Origin: Campylobacterales bacterium
GTDB lineage: Bacteria > Campylobacterota > Campylobacteria > Campylobacterales > Hydrogenimonadaceae
Direction: 5' to 3'
NCBI GenBank assembly: GCA_027081015.1
Contig: JALWMA010000082.1
Location: 40,737-104,736 of the forward strand
Length of the DNA stretch: 64,000 bases
Positions 15,999-25,044 of this stretch are shown here, piece by piece; the stretch's first letter is position 1, and the number at the start of each line of letters is the position of its first letter. Both the position numbers and the translations under genes were made by a program. The notes under the pieces were generated by a model that saw only the letters and a list, made by a program, of their open reading frames with translations, was not told where the DNA came from and ran no database searches.

Positions 15999-16945
15999 TG
16001 CGTCCGCTTCTGGGGCTGTGGCTTCTGGCCCTGACCCTGCTGGCCGACGCCCATATCTTCGTCTACCACCGCTTCGGCGACACCCGCTACCCCTCCACCG
16101 ACACATCCATAGAGGTTCTGAGAAAACAGTTCGACTATTTCAGAAAAAACGGCTACGAGGTCATTCCCCTCAGCCGGCTCGTCGAAGCGCTCCAAAAGGG
16201 TAAAAACATACCGGACAGCTGGGTAGTGCTTACGATAGACGACAGCTACAAGAGCTTCTATGACAACGCTCTCGCGCTCTTCAAAGAGTACAGATACCCG
16301 TTCACACTCTTCGTCTACACCGGCGCCACGGAAGCGGGATATAGAGACTACATGAGCTGGAAGCAGATAGAAGAGGCGATGAAACATGGCGAGATCGGCT
16401 TCCACTCCCACACCCATCCGCATATGGTATCAAAGAGCGGCGACTACCTTAGAGAGGATTTCAGAAAAGGTCTCGAGCTTATGAAAAGAAGGCTCGGCAT
16501 AGAGCCGCGCTACTTCGCCTACCCCTACGGGGAGTACGACGAGCGGGTCAAGAGCATCGCGAAGAGCTTCGGTTTCGATGCCGTATGCAACCAGAATGTC
16601 GGAGCCGTCTCGAAAGAGTCGGACCCGATGGATCTCGACAGGATAGCGCTGACCGGAGATCCAAACCTTAAAAGCAAGCTGAAGATAAAGTATCTTCCGG
16701 CACAGTGGCTGGAGCCGAAAGGGTGGCCCGAGGATGGCGTGGTACGAAGGGTTCACGTCAAAACTTCGGACCCAAACGCCGCCCGGGGGCGGCTCTACCT
16801 TACCGGCTACGGATGGAGAAGAGTGGCTCTTAAGAAGGGAGAGCTCGATACTACCCTGAACCTTCCTCTGAAAAATCGCAGGAGCCGTCTCATTTTAAAG
16901 CTTGAAAAAGATAGAATATCTACGAAAATAGTTGTGAAACCATAA
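15998..16945 (+). CDS. Exported polysaccharide deacetylase (NodB homology, CE4)
   Basis: A signal peptide (MRPLLGLWLLALTLLADAH) leads to a NodB domain: VVLTIDDSYKSFYDNALALF with the catalytic/metal Asp pair, IGFHSHTHPHM with the metal-binding histidines, and RYFAYPYGEYDERV. The 315-residue enzyme should remove acetyl groups from a cell-wall or surface polysaccharide in the periplasm. A GTG three bases before is also open, but the ATG at 15998 overlaps the secG stop. It lies between secG and frr in one plus-strand operon. Confidence 0.9.
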   Translation: MRPLLGLWLLALTLLADAHIFVYHRFGDTRYPSTDTSIEVLRKQFDYFRKNGYEVIPLSRLVEALQKGKNIPDSWVVLTIDDSYKSFYDNALALFKEYRYPFTLFVYTGATEAGYRDYMSWKQIEEAMKHGEIGFHSHTHPHMVSKSGDYLREDFRKGLELMKRRLGIEPRYFAYPYGEYDERVKSIAKSFGFDAVCNQNVGAVSKESDPMDLDRIALTGDPNLKSKLKIKYLPAQWLEPKGWPEDGVVRRVHVKTSDPNAARGRLYLTGYGWRRVALKKGELDTTLNLPLKNRRSRLILKLEKDRISTKIVVKP

Positions 16946-16957
16946 GGAGATTTGAGA

Positions 16958-17521
16958 ATGGAAGAGCTTAACGAAGTCTACGACTACGCCAAAGAGCATA
17001 TGGAGAAGAGCCTGGAGGTGCTTAAAAAGGAGTTCACCACGATCAGGACGGGAAGGGTATCTACCCACATCGTCGACAACATAAAGGTGGACTACTACGG
17101 AACACCGACACCCCTGAACCAGGTGGGAAGCGTCATCGCCACCGATGCGCAGACCATCACTATAAGCCCGTGGGAGAAGAACCTGCTGCCGGAAATAGAG
17201 CATGCGATACAGCAGGCGAACATCGGTGTGAACCCCAACAACGACGGAGAGACGATAAAGCTCTTCTTCCCGCCGATGACCGTGGAGCAGCGCCAAGAGA
17301 GCGCAAAACAGGCCAAGGCGATGGGCGAAAAGGCGAAAGTTGCCATAAGAAACATCCGAAGGGATGCCAACGACAAGATAAAAAGGCTGGCCAAAGAGAA
17401 GGTCATCACCGAAGACGAGGAGAAGAGAGGCCACGACCAGGTGCAGAAGATAACCGACGAATTCGTCAAGAAGGTCGACGAACTGGTCAAGAAGAAGGAA
17501 GAAGAGGTGCTCAAAGTTTAG
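16958..17521 (+). CDS. frr: Ribosome recycling factor
   Basis: The 187-residue protein is a textbook ribosome recycling factor: [60 protein letters not shown] and the C-terminal helix of domain I ([20 protein letters not shown]). Together with EF-G it splits post-termination ribosomes. AAGGAGAT lies eight bases before the ATG at 16958, which is preferred over a TTG six bases upstream. The operon continues to pyrE after a repeat-bearing spacer. Confidence 0.97.
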   Translation: MEELNEVYDYAKEHMEKSLEVLKKEFTTIRTGRVSTHIVDNIKVDYYGTPTPLNQVGSVIATDAQTITISPWEKNLLPEIEHAIQQANIGVNPNNDGETIKLFFPPMTVEQRQESAKQAKAMGEKAKVAIRNIRRDANDKIKRLAKEKVITEDEEKRGHDQVQKITDEFVKKVDELVKKKEEEVLKV

Positions 17522-17637
17522 CGAATAACGGGTAACGAAAAAGAGGATAGTCGCTTCGCTCCCTTCATATTTTAAATATTGTCCGCGAAGCGGCTCACCC
17601 TCACTATTCGTTTTTCACTCTTCTCTTTTCACTAACC
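17519..17637. repeat. Intergenic GAATAACG-type repeat element A
   Basis: Directly at the frr stop the sequence reads TAGCGAATAACGGGTAACGA, then a CCGC-GAA-GCGG mini-hairpin at about 17583-17593, then CACTATTCGTTTTTCACTC, which is an inverted partner of the first block. Two similar elements follow thyX and the dGTPase gene. Confidence 0.5.
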
Positions 17638-17653
17638 AATTATAAGGTACACG

Positions 17654-18262
17654 ATGGATATAAAAAAGATATACATGGAGGCCGATGCGCTTCTGCACGG
17701 CCACTTCAAGCTGAGCAGCGGGAACCACTCCGAATACTACCTTCAGTCTGCGAAGGTGCTCGAAGATCCCAAAACTGCGGCCCTGCTCGCGGGTGAATTG
17801 GCGAAACAGATAAGAGAGTACGGGCTCGAGGTCGAGACCGTGTGCTCTCCGGCGATCGGCGGTCTGATCGCCGGGTTCGCCCTGGCCTCCGCACTCGGGT
17901 GCAGATATATCTTCACCGAGAGGGTAGAGGGGAAGATGACGCTCCGCAGGGGTTTTGAGGTCAAAAAGGGCGAAAAGGTCCTGATATGCGAAGATATAAT
18001 AACCACGGGCGGCTCGGCCATGGAGGCGGCTGCCGAGATCGAGCGGCTCGGCGGTGAAGTGGTCGGTTTCGCCGCACTCGCCAACCGCGGCTTCTGCCGC
18101 CGCGAAGGGAGCGGCCTCGAGCGCAAGCCGAACTGCAAACTTCCCGAAAAGATACCCTTTTTCGCACTTGCGGACTTCGACTTTCCGATGTACCCGCCGC
18201 AGGAGTGCCCGATGTGCAAAGCCGGCAGCGAAGCGGTAAAGCCGGGCAGCCGCGGCAACTAA
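17654..18262 (+). CDS. pyrE: Orotate phosphoribosyltransferase
   Basis: The 202-residue enzyme carries [19 protein letters not shown] (PyrE N-terminal block), [19 protein letters not shown], the PRPP loop [17 protein letters not shown] with the paired acidic residues, and a C-terminal CxxC-like segment ([11 protein letters not shown]) seen in the Campylobacterota subgroup. It converts orotate and PRPP to OMP in pyrimidine synthesis. The ATG at 17654 follows a TATAAGGT ribosome site. Confidence 0.95.
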   Translation: MDIKKIYMEADALLHGHFKLSSGNHSEYYLQSAKVLEDPKTAALLAGELAKQIREYGLEVETVCSPAIGGLIAGFALASALGCRYIFTERVEGKMTLRRGFEVKKGEKVLICEDIITTGGSAMEAAAEIERLGGEVVGFAALANRGFCRREGSGLERKPNCKLPEKIPFFALADFDFPMYPPQECPMCKAGSEAVKPGSRGN

Positions 18263-18272
18263 GGAAAAAGAG

Positions 18273-18764
18273 TTGGGCCGCTGGAGAAAAGTAAAACAGG
18301 GAAAAGCCGAAAAAGAGAGTGCCCGAAAAGGGGAACCGCGGGCCGAAGAGGTTCAGCCGGCCTGCGCCCCGGTTTCACTGCGCCTGAAGGCTTTCCTGAC
18401 CGATACCTTCATGATCACTATGCCTATTCTCTATATCGTCATCTACCTGGTCATGGGAGACAGGGAGGGGTTCAGGGAGCATATGGGCGAAGGATGGCTC
18501 TATATCGTTGCCATACACATGGCGATCGTCGTACTGCTGTGGCGGCTCAAAGCCCAGACTCCGGGAATGAAGGCTTATGACCTCTACATCGTGGATCCGC
18601 AAAACGGGGGCGAAAAGCCGGGCTGGATCAAGTGCGTTTTGCGCTACGTGATGATGCAGACGGCGATACTCTCTGTCATAGGGCTCACACTTCCCTTTAT
18701 CATGAAAGGCAAAGAGGGGCTACAGGACCTCGTATCCGGAACATGCATCGTCCATAAGCCCTGA
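18273..18764 (+). CDS. RDD family membrane protein
   Basis: The RDD pattern is present: SLRLKAFLTDTFMITMPILY (Arg and Asp in the first helix), a second helix (WLYIVAIHMAIVVLLWRLKA), TPGMKAYDLYIVDPQNG and IKCVLRYVMMQTAILSVIG. RDD proteins are small inner membrane proteins of mostly unknown function, some proposed as ion antiporters. The start is TTG at 18273 preceded by AAGGAAAAAG; no ATG is available before the first helix. It follows pyrE by 10 bases. Confidence 0.8.
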   Translation: MGRWRKVKQGKAEKESARKGEPRAEEVQPACAPVSLRLKAFLTDTFMITMPILYIVIYLVMGDREGFREHMGEGWLYIVAIHMAIVVLLWRLKAQTPGMKAYDLYIVDPQNGGEKPGWIKCVLRYVMMQTAILSVIGLTLPFIMKGKEGLQDLVSGTCIVHKP

Positions 18765-18778
18765 GCGGAGCGTAGAGA

Positions 18779-19888
18779 GTGTTTCTGCGAATCTCCGCCT
18801 TCTACCTCTTCTACTTCGCCATAATCGGCGTATATGTCATCTTCTTTCCCAAAGCTCTGCAGATGGCGGGCTACAGCAGCGCGCAGATCGGCATACTTCT
18901 TTCGGCGGCACCCCTTATGAGGTTCATAGTACCGTTCCTCTTTCTGAAACATGTAAAACTTAACGAAAAAACTTTCACGATATCGCTGGCGGTACTTTCG
19001 CTTTCGGTTCTGCTGTTCTATCCGGCACTCGATAGCTTCTGGCCGCTTCTGGCGGTAAACCTGCTTTTCGGAGCCGCAATAAGCGTATCTCTCCCCTTCG
19101 TGGAGGCGAGCGCACTCGAGATTCTGAGCAGGCGCATATACGGACGCTCCAGGCTCTTCGGCTCCATCGGCTTCATGCTTATAGCGCTCTGGCTCGGCAA
19201 GATGCTCGAAGGACCTCTCGATGCGCTCAACTACCTCGCGGCGACCACCATCCTTACGGCCCTCAGCGGTGCGGCGGTCGTCTACGGCTCCCGCAAACGG
19301 AGCGAAAAAGAGGCGCCTTCGGGCGGTGAAAACTTCTCCGTTCTGCGCTACTGGCCGCTATGGCTCAGCTTTTTTCTGATGCAGGTGAGCTTCGGCGGCT
19401 TCTACAACTTTTTCACCATCTACGAAACCGCCCACGGCATAAGCCTCGAGACGACCAGCTGGCTCTGGAGTTTCGGCGTGCTGTGCGAGATAGCGATGCT
19501 CTACTTTCAGGGGCCCCTGCTTCACAAAAACCTGCTTACGGTCTTGAGGGTCACGGTACTTGCCACATCTATACGATGGCTCATTCTGTGGCTCTTTCCC
19601 GACTCTTTGGCCTTTACATTTTTTGCACAGAGTCTCCACGCGCTCAGCTTCGCCCTCTACCACAGTGCGGCCATTACGCTGCTCTATACGCTCTACCGCC
19701 AAAAGGCGCTGGCCCAGCAGTTCTTTCTGGGCATATCGTACGGACTTGGCGGATTCGTAGGTGCGATTCTCGCCGGCCAGTTCTACGGCGAAAACCTCTT
19801 TCTGGCGGAGTTTTTCATAGCATTCGCCGCTTTTGCGATCCTGTTAACAGAGCGTTCATCCAGGTTTAGCGGTAAAAAAGTATACTGA
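18779..19888 (+). CDS. MFS-type transporter
   Basis: This 369-residue protein has about 11-12 membrane helices arranged as two halves, for example FYLFYFAIIGVYVIFFPKAL and LWLSFFLMQVSFGGFYNFF, with SRLFGSIGFMLIALWLGKML after the third-to-fourth helix region. It fits the MFS_1-like/HcaT branch (nucleoside:H+ symporter-like, 3-phenylpropionate permease-like). Substrate cannot be inferred. The start codon is GTG at 18779, 14 bases after the RDD stop. Confidence 0.82.
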   Translation: MFLRISAFYLFYFAIIGVYVIFFPKALQMAGYSSAQIGILLSAAPLMRFIVPFLFLKHVKLNEKTFTISLAVLSLSVLLFYPALDSFWPLLAVNLLFGAAISVSLPFVEASALEILSRRIYGRSRLFGSIGFMLIALWLGKMLEGPLDALNYLAATTILTALSGAAVVYGSRKRSEKEAPSGGENFSVLRYWPLWLSFFLMQVSFGGFYNFFTIYETAHGISLETTSWLWSFGVLCEIAMLYFQGPLLHKNLLTVLRVTVLATSIRWLILWLFPDSLAFTFFAQSLHALSFALYHSAAITLLYTLYRQKALAQQFFLGISYGLGGFVGAILAGQFYGENLFLAEFFIAFAAFAILLTERSSRFSGKKVY

Positions 19889-20105
19889 TTTTATGAAAAT
19901 CGTCTCGAAATCTTGGATTTCGAAGCTTCATGGGGTTGCAGGGCCGCTCACCGCCTGCCAAATTGCGGGCTCGGCACTGAGTTTGCGTAGCATCAAAGTA
20001 TAATACAAAGGCGGTTTTTGCCGATATTTCCATAATACCTCTGAAATCCGGTTCAAAAGCTCCGGGGGCAGAGGCGTCATCAAACTACAAGATAGAAGGA
20101 TATAG
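19889..20105 (+). promoter_or_regulatory. Intergenic region with hairpin and -10 box before the outer membrane protein gene
   Basis: A perfect 8-bp stem TCGAAATC-TTG-GATTTCGA spans 19905-19923, just past the MFS stop. A TATAAT lies at 19999-20004, about 100 bases before the next ATG. No short gene with a ribosome site is apparent in these 217 bases. Confidence 0.45.
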
Positions 20106-20864
20106 ATGAAAAGATTCTCCATCGCAGCTTCCGCACTGCTTCTCTTTAGTGCGGCAACGGCAAATGCGGACACCATAGGCGGTGAGGTCGCTGTAGGCGG
20201 CTGGAACCATGACCCCAGCGGCTGGGTACAGTACCCGACAGGTTCGGACAAGATCGATCTGGACAGCGATCTCAACCTCGATACAAGAACCGAACTATAC
20301 CTCAGGGCCAAGATAGAGCATCCGCTTCCCCTGCTTCCCAATATCAGGCTCGGTTTCACCCAGAACCGAAGCAGCGGCGACGGGGCCATTACAAAGAGTT
20401 TCAGTTTCGGCGGCATTACGGTAACCGGCGGAGAGAAGGTGCATACGGAGACGCAGCTTGACACATACGACGCCACCTTCTACTACGAAATCGTCGACGT
20501 CGGAATGGATCTGGACCTGGGGATCACGGCACGCTACCTCGACGGGTATGTAGATATCAAAAGCCTCACGACCGGCCGCCAAGACAGCACGGACGTTTCG
20601 GCGGTTTTCCCGATGGTTTATGCAAACGCACGGGTTCCGATGCCTTTTCTGAGCGAACTGTCTGTCGGAGCCGAAGGGAGCTACATCACATATGACGGAA
20701 GCACCCTTTACGACCTGCAGGCCGACGTACGCTACGAATTTGCGATGGGTCTCGGCGTAGAGGCCGGATACCGCGCCCAAAAGATCAAGCTCGACGATGT
20801 CGAAAACACCAGCAGCGACGTAGACATAAAAGGTTTCTTCATCGGTGCCGTCTGGGACTTCTAG
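20106..20864 (+). CDS. Outer membrane beta-barrel protein, TIGR04219-like
   Basis: A signal peptide (MKRFSIAASALLLFSAATANA) is followed by amphipathic strands of a small barrel: GGEVAVGGWNHDPSGWVQYP, TELYLRAKIEHPLPLLPNIR, DLDLGITARYLDGYVDI and the closing strand KGFFIGAVWDF ending in aromatic Phe, as needed for BAM recognition. The 252-residue length and the GGxVxxGxWNxxPSGWVxY opening fit the TIGR04219 family, whose function is unknown. The last four bases overlap the convergent nitroreductase gene. Confidence 0.82.
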   Translation: MKRFSIAASALLLFSAATANADTIGGEVAVGGWNHDPSGWVQYPTGSDKIDLDSDLNLDTRTELYLRAKIEHPLPLLPNIRLGFTQNRSSGDGAITKSFSFGGITVTGGEKVHTETQLDTYDATFYYEIVDVGMDLDLGITARYLDGYVDIKSLTTGRQDSTDVSAVFPMVYANARVPMPFLSELSVGAEGSYITYDGSTLYDLQADVRYEFAMGLGVEAGYRAQKIKLDDVENTSSDVDIKGFFIGAVWDF

Positions 20865-21484
20865 CGGTACTCCGTTATCTGATCGAGAGGCAGCCTTATC
20901 TTTTCGGGCGCCTCGTTTACCCTGTAGCCGAAAGCGACTATAAGGGCCAGCTCCTCGCGGGCCGGGTCCATATCCAACAGCGCCTCTATCTTCTCTTTTT
21001 CGAAACCTTCTATCGGGCAGCTGTCTATCCCCATCATCGCCGCACCCGTCATCATGTTGGCCGCCGCTATGTAGCACTGGCGTGATGCCCAGCAAAAGAG
21101 CCCCTCGGTCGCAAGTTTATGTGCGGCGAAATCGTCGTAGATCTTGAAATATGCCTCTATCTTCTCTTGGGGCAGATCGCGCCTCGAGAGCATACTCCTG
21201 CTATATTCGCTGCCGGGCGCCAGCGGAGCCACTATCGACTTTATCAGCACCAGATCGCTACAGGTGGTTATCTGGGGCTGATTCCAGCATAACGGCCGGA
21301 GGCTCTCTTTGAGCTTCTGATCTCTTACGACAAGAAACCTCCACGGCTCCATCCCGAAAGAGGAGGGGCTCAGGCGCCCAAACTCCAAAACGGCATCCAT
21401 CTCGCTCTCTCTTATGCGTCTGCTCTCGTCGAAGAGCTTGCAGGCATGGCGATAGTGCATCGCCCTGATAAAGGCATTTTTCAT
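20861..21484 (-). CDS. NAD(P)H-dependent nitroreductase family flavoprotein
   Basis: The 207-residue protein has the RdxA/NfsB-type FMN-binding features: MHYRHACKLFDESRRI, GRLSPSSFGMEPWRFLVV, FCWASRQCYIAAANMMTGAA, and MGIDSCPIEGFEKEKIEALL. Such enzymes reduce nitro compounds or quinones using NAD(P)H in the cytoplasm; Helicobacter relatives activate metronidazole. It lies at the end of the LemA-DUF3137-nitroreductase minus-strand group, three bases after DUF3137. Confidence 0.92.
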   Translation of the reverse strand: MKNAFIRAMHYRHACKLFDESRRIRESEMDAVLEFGRLSPSSFGMEPWRFLVVRDQKLKESLRPLCWNQPQITTCSDLVLIKSIVAPLAPGSEYSRSMLSRRDLPQEKIEAYFKIYDDFAAHKLATEGLFCWASRQCYIAAANMMTGAAMMGIDSCPIEGFEKEKIEALLDMDPAREELALIVAFGYRVNEAPEKIRLPLDQITEYR

Positions 21485-21487
21485 CTC

Positions 21488-22438
21488 TCACTCCTTGCTC
21501 CATATTCTGCGGTTGAGATTCAACTCCTCTACGATACTAAGAATTAGATTAAGATTTTCTATATAACTCTTGAAAACGTCGATGCTGAGAAGAGATTTGA
21601 AGAGCGTCGGCTCGAACCAGTTGCCGCCGTTTTCGATCGCTATGAAGAGTCTGTCGAACCTGAAAGAGAGGTATACGGGAGTGTCCGCCTTTTTTCTCAG
21701 TGCGACCAGCTTCTCCATGATTACGGGCGTCAGAAGGTAGTGCGCCTCTACCGGGTCTTCCGAATAGACTTTGAACTCCCTCTCGAAAGCGGGGCTGTCC
21801 ATACGCACCAGCTTGCCGCTCACCGCACCCTGAAACCAGCTGCCGACCAGGCCGAAATACTTTTCGGCTACATCCGGGTATACCAGCAGAGGTTTGTGAA
21901 ACCGCTTATGAAACTCGGTCACGATGAACGTTCCGGCGAAAACGGTGCTGCGGTGCTTTCGCCCTTTTGAGTCCCTCACCTCTTTCTCGACTTTCAGATC
22001 GCTGAACTCAATTGGCGTAGCGCCTATTTTCCCCTTTATCAGGTCGTTGCCCTCATAGTAGTCGATATCGGTATCGAAGAGGCCGCTCATCGTAAATAGG
22101 GTGCGCGGTATCGTGCCGGCCGGGTTGTAGAGCAGAGAGGGGTCGATCTTTGCGACCAGCTCTTTGAATATCCTCTTTTTGAACTCTCTGCGATACCCCG
22201 TCATGAACCAGTTTGCGGCAAAAGCCGTGGCCGCAAATGCCGCGATGGAGATCTCGATCGCCCCGTCGCCGCTGGAGCTGAAAAATATCAAGAGAAGCGC
22301 AAGAGCGGTAATCCCTATAACGACAGAGGCGGCAACCACCTTTTTAAGCACCCTTTTGCGCTCGACCTCCAACTCCTGCAGCTTTGGGTAGAGCTCACTG
22401 TAGTAGAAGTCGAGCAAACCGGAGGCTTTGATACTCAT
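21488..22438 (-). CDS. DUF3137 membrane protein
   Basis: Near the N-terminus of these 316 residues lie two adjacent membrane helices (VVAASVVIGITALALLLIFF and AIEISIAAFAATAFAANWFM), and the rest is a large soluble domain with IGATPIEFSDLKVEKEVRDS, VFAGTFIVTEFHKRF and YLSFRFDRLFIAIENGGNWF, features of DUF3137. The family is commonly encoded next to LemA, as here (7 bases after it). Function unknown. Confidence 0.85.
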   Translation of the reverse strand: MSIKASGLLDFYYSELYPKLQELEVERKRVLKKVVAASVVIGITALALLLIFFSSSGDGAIEISIAAFAATAFAANWFMTGYRREFKKRIFKELVAKIDPSLLYNPAGTIPRTLFTMSGLFDTDIDYYEGNDLIKGKIGATPIEFSDLKVEKEVRDSKGRKHRSTVFAGTFIVTEFHKRFHKPLLVYPDVAEKYFGLVGSWFQGAVSGKLVRMDSPAFEREFKVYSEDPVEAHYLLTPVIMEKLVALRKKADTPVYLSFRFDRLFIAIENGGNWFEPTLFKSLLSIDVFKSYIENLNLILSIVEELNLNRRIWSKE

Positions 22439-22445
22439 CTGCCGT

Positions 22446-23000
22446 TCAAGAGTTCAAAAGCTCTTTGATATCTATATTTTTTCGCTCCGTTTCGGGAATC
22501 TCAAAGAGAGGCCTCGATTCGAATCTGAACCATCCGGCTATAAGCGATGATGGGAACATCTCGCGCACATTGTTGTAGTCTGTAACCGCCTGGTTGTAGG
22601 CCCGTCTCGCCGCCGCTATCTGCTCCTCAATCTCGTTGAGAGAGCGCATAAGCTGCACGATATTTTCGTTGGCCTTCAGATCTGGGTAGTTCTCCACGGC
22701 CACCATGAGGCCGTGCAGAGGCTTCGCCAGCTCGTCCGCGACGGCGATCTTCTCTTCGGGAGTCAGCCCCGGCCGCATCGCCTTCGCCCTGAGCTCCGTA
22801 ACCTTCTCGAGAAGCCCTCTCTCGTAATTCATCGACTCTTTCAAAAGGGTAACGAGGTTCGGGATGAGGTTGTAGCGCTTCTTCAAAAGCGCATCTATGG
22901 TTGCGAAAATATTGTCACACTGGTTTCTTCTGGATATGAGGGTATTGTATATAAGTACAACCGCAAGCGCCGGAATGGCTATAGCAACGAGAAGCTCCAT
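22446..23000 (-). CDS. lemA: LemA family protein
   Basis: LemA signature blocks are present: an N-terminal membrane helix (MELLVAIAIPALAVVLIYN), then TIDALLKKRYNLIPNLVTLL, VAVENYPDLKANENIVQLM and ARRAYNQAVTDYNNVREMFP. The protein has 184 residues from the ATG at 23000, chosen because AAGGAACC stands before it and the membrane helix then begins the protein; an upstream frame to 23039 adds no conserved sequence. LemA proteins sit in the inner membrane with the helical domain outside; function poorly known. Paired with DUF3137. Confidence 0.92.
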   Translation of the reverse strand: MELLVAIAIPALAVVLIYNTLISRRNQCDNIFATIDALLKKRYNLIPNLVTLLKESMNYERGLLEKVTELRAKAMRPGLTPEEKIAVADELAKPLHGLMVAVENYPDLKANENIVQLMRSLNEIEEQIAAARRAYNQAVTDYNNVREMFPSSLIAGWFRFESRPLFEIPETERKNIDIKELLNS

Positions 23001-23114
23001 ATTCGGTTCCTTTGCAAATCTTAAATTGAGTATACCCAAAAATGGATGGAGACATCATTACAAATAGTCTGTATGAATTTTGGCTCAATTCGATATTTAC
23101 AATTTCCTCATATT

Positions 23115-23122
23115 GTCGATAA
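23115..23122 (+). promoter_or_regulatory. Candidate sigma-28 (FliA) -10 element for the chemoreceptor
   Basis: GTCGATAA matches seven of eight bases of the flagellar sigma-28 -10 element GCCGATAA, 35 bases before the chemoreceptor ATG. The -35 part is poor (TTTA for TAAA). A sigma-70-like TATATTAT follows at 23133-23140 and is an alternative. Confidence 0.35.
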
Positions 23123-23156
23123 TCTATTAGCTTATATTATACAATAAGGACCCGAT

Positions 23157-25025
23157 ATGTTTAGTTCTCTTTCAATAGTGGCACGCTCTATCATTCTGGC
23201 TATCGCTGTAATGCTCGGTATAGCCGCTATAACATTTTATTCCGACAGGATTCAAAACATTCAGAATGAGATATCGGAAATAAAAGATCAGTTACTAATG
23301 TCAAAGATCGAAATACTTCAAGAGAGACGGAACGAGAAAGATTTTCTTGCCAGAAGAGATATGAAATATAAAAAGAAGTTCGATAAAACAATGCTAGAAC
23401 TTCAAAACAGGCTCGAAAAGATCGAAAAGCTCTTCAAAGAGAACTCTATTCATACGCAAGAGCTAAGCTCCCTCAAAAAGATGCTCTCACTCTATAAAGA
23501 GAAATTCGGATTCATCGCATCCCAGATAGAGACGATCGGGCTGGATGAAAAGAGCGGACTCAGGGGGGCGCTCAGAAGTGCGGTGCACGAGGCCGAGAGA
23601 GCGGTCAGAAAACTTGAAAACTATCGGATATTGAGCGATATTTTGATGCTGAGACGAAACGAAAAGGATTTCCTTATAAGAAAAAAAGAGAAGTATCTGA
23701 AAAAGTTCGAGAAAAACTTCAAAAAAATCTCAGACTCGCTCAAGACCATTCCGGACTCACCGGAAAAAGAGCTCATAAGAGAGAAACTGAATATCTATGC
23801 GCAAAAGTTTGAGGATCTGGCAAAAGCGTACAAAACCCTTGGATTGACCCATAACACCGGCTTGCACGGTGAGCTGAGAGATGCGGTTCACAAAACCGAA
23901 GATCAGCTCGACGAGCTTCTTAAAAAATCGAACTCGGAGATGACAAAAAAACTCGACTCTGCATATCTGACCTACTATATATCTATCTCGATTATGATAA
24001 TTTTCATAGCTCTCATTCTGGCTGCAAATCTCATCTCCATCACAAAACCGATTCTGCGACTCTCGAAAGAGATTGAGTCGAACGAAAACGACCTTACCAA
24101 GAGATACAGCCACACCGCCAAAGATGAACTCAATACCATGGTCAACGCAATAAACAAGTTTACGGCGAAGCTGAGGAGTGTAATCGAAAATGCGAAACAT
24201 ATAAGCAGAGAGAATGTAGCCGTTTCAAACAGGCTTACCGCCGCAACAGCAGGAATAGACCGCCGCACAAAAGAGTCTACGGCCATAGTATCCGATACAA
24301 CGGAAATGGCAACCGAAATAAAAAGTGAAATGAACAAGACCCTGAGTGAAACCGAAGAGGCGGAACGGGAAATGCAGGAGACCGCGGAGTCCATCGGGGC
24401 AATAGCGGTCGAATTCAAAAAACTTATCGGAGATATTCAGCACAGCGCACAAATAGAAGAGGATCTGGCTCAGAAACTGGGTCAGCTCTCTGTAAACGCA
24501 GAGGAGATCAAAGGGGTTTTAACCATAATAGGCGATATTGCCGATCAAACCAATCTGCTCGCCCTGAACGCAGCAATAGAGGCCGCCAGGGCAGGAGAGC
24601 ATGGGCGTGGATTTGCGGTAGTTGCGGATGAAGTAAGAAAACTGGCGGAAAGAACACAAAAAAGTCTGAGCGAAATTCAGGCTTCGGTCAATGTAATCGT
24701 GCAGAATATTCTCGAAGCCGGGAATCAAATTTCACGAAACTCCGAGACTTTCTCAAATCTCGTAGAGTTCTCCGGAACGGTTGAGCAAAGAGTCAACCAT
24801 AGTTCCGAAAGAATAATGGATACACTCGCGAAAGTAGAGATGGCGTCAAGCTTTACCAAAACGACATCTGACTATATCAACGAGATCATTCATAGGATCG
24901 ACGAGATCAACGAGATATCGCGTGAAAATGCCAAGGGAGTCGAAGAGATAACGGTAGCCACCCGCCGCCTCTCCGAAATGACTGCCAAACTCAACAAACA
25001 GCTCGACTATTTTCAGACAGGCTGA
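23157..25025 (+). CDS. Methyl-accepting chemotaxis protein with HBM sensor domain
   Basis: This 622-residue receptor has a first membrane helix (7-27), a periplasmic helical domain with two matching motifs, [20 protein letters not shown] (about 58-77) and [20 protein letters not shown] (about 163-182), which mark a helical bimodular (HBM) sensor, then a second membrane helix (about 273-295), HAMP ([16 protein letters not shown]) and a cytoplasmic signalling hairpin with the conserved tip [23 protein letters not shown] domains bind organic acids in other receptors; the ligand here is unknown. No C-terminal CheR-docking pentapeptide is seen. Codon use is AT-richer than in its neighbours. Confidence 0.95.
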   Translation: MFSSLSIVARSIILAIAVMLGIAAITFYSDRIQNIQNEISEIKDQLLMSKIEILQERRNEKDFLARRDMKYKKKFDKTMLELQNRLEKIEKLFKENSIHTQELSSLKKMLSLYKEKFGFIASQIETIGLDEKSGLRGALRSAVHEAERAVRKLENYRILSDILMLRRNEKDFLIRKKEKYLKKFEKNFKKISDSLKTIPDSPEKELIREKLNIYAQKFEDLAKAYKTLGLTHNTGLHGELRDAVHKTEDQLDELLKKSNSEMTKKLDSAYLTYYISISIMIIFIALILAANLISITKPILRLSKEIESNENDLTKRYSHTAKDELNTMVNAINKFTAKLRSVIENAKHISRENVAVSNRLTAATAGIDRRTKESTAIVSDTTEMATEIKSEMNKTLSETEEAEREMQETAESIGAIAVEFKKLIGDIQHSAQIEEDLAQKLGQLSVNAEEIKGVLTIIGDIADQTNLLALNAAIEAARAGEHGRGFAVVADEVRKLAERTQKSLSEIQASVNVIVQNILEAGNQISRNSETFSNLVEFSGTVEQRVNHSSERIMDTLAKVEMASSFTKTTSDYINEIIHRIDEINEISRENAKGVEEITVATRRLSEMTAKLNKQLDYFQTG

Positions 25026-25044
25026 TAGCACAAAAGCCGGGCGG

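Noticed and set aside
20106-20864. Porin or OmpA-type adhesin identity for the barrel protein
   Set aside because: No OmpA peptidoglycan-binding domain and too short for a 16-strand porin; a small barrel of the TIGR04219 kind fits better.
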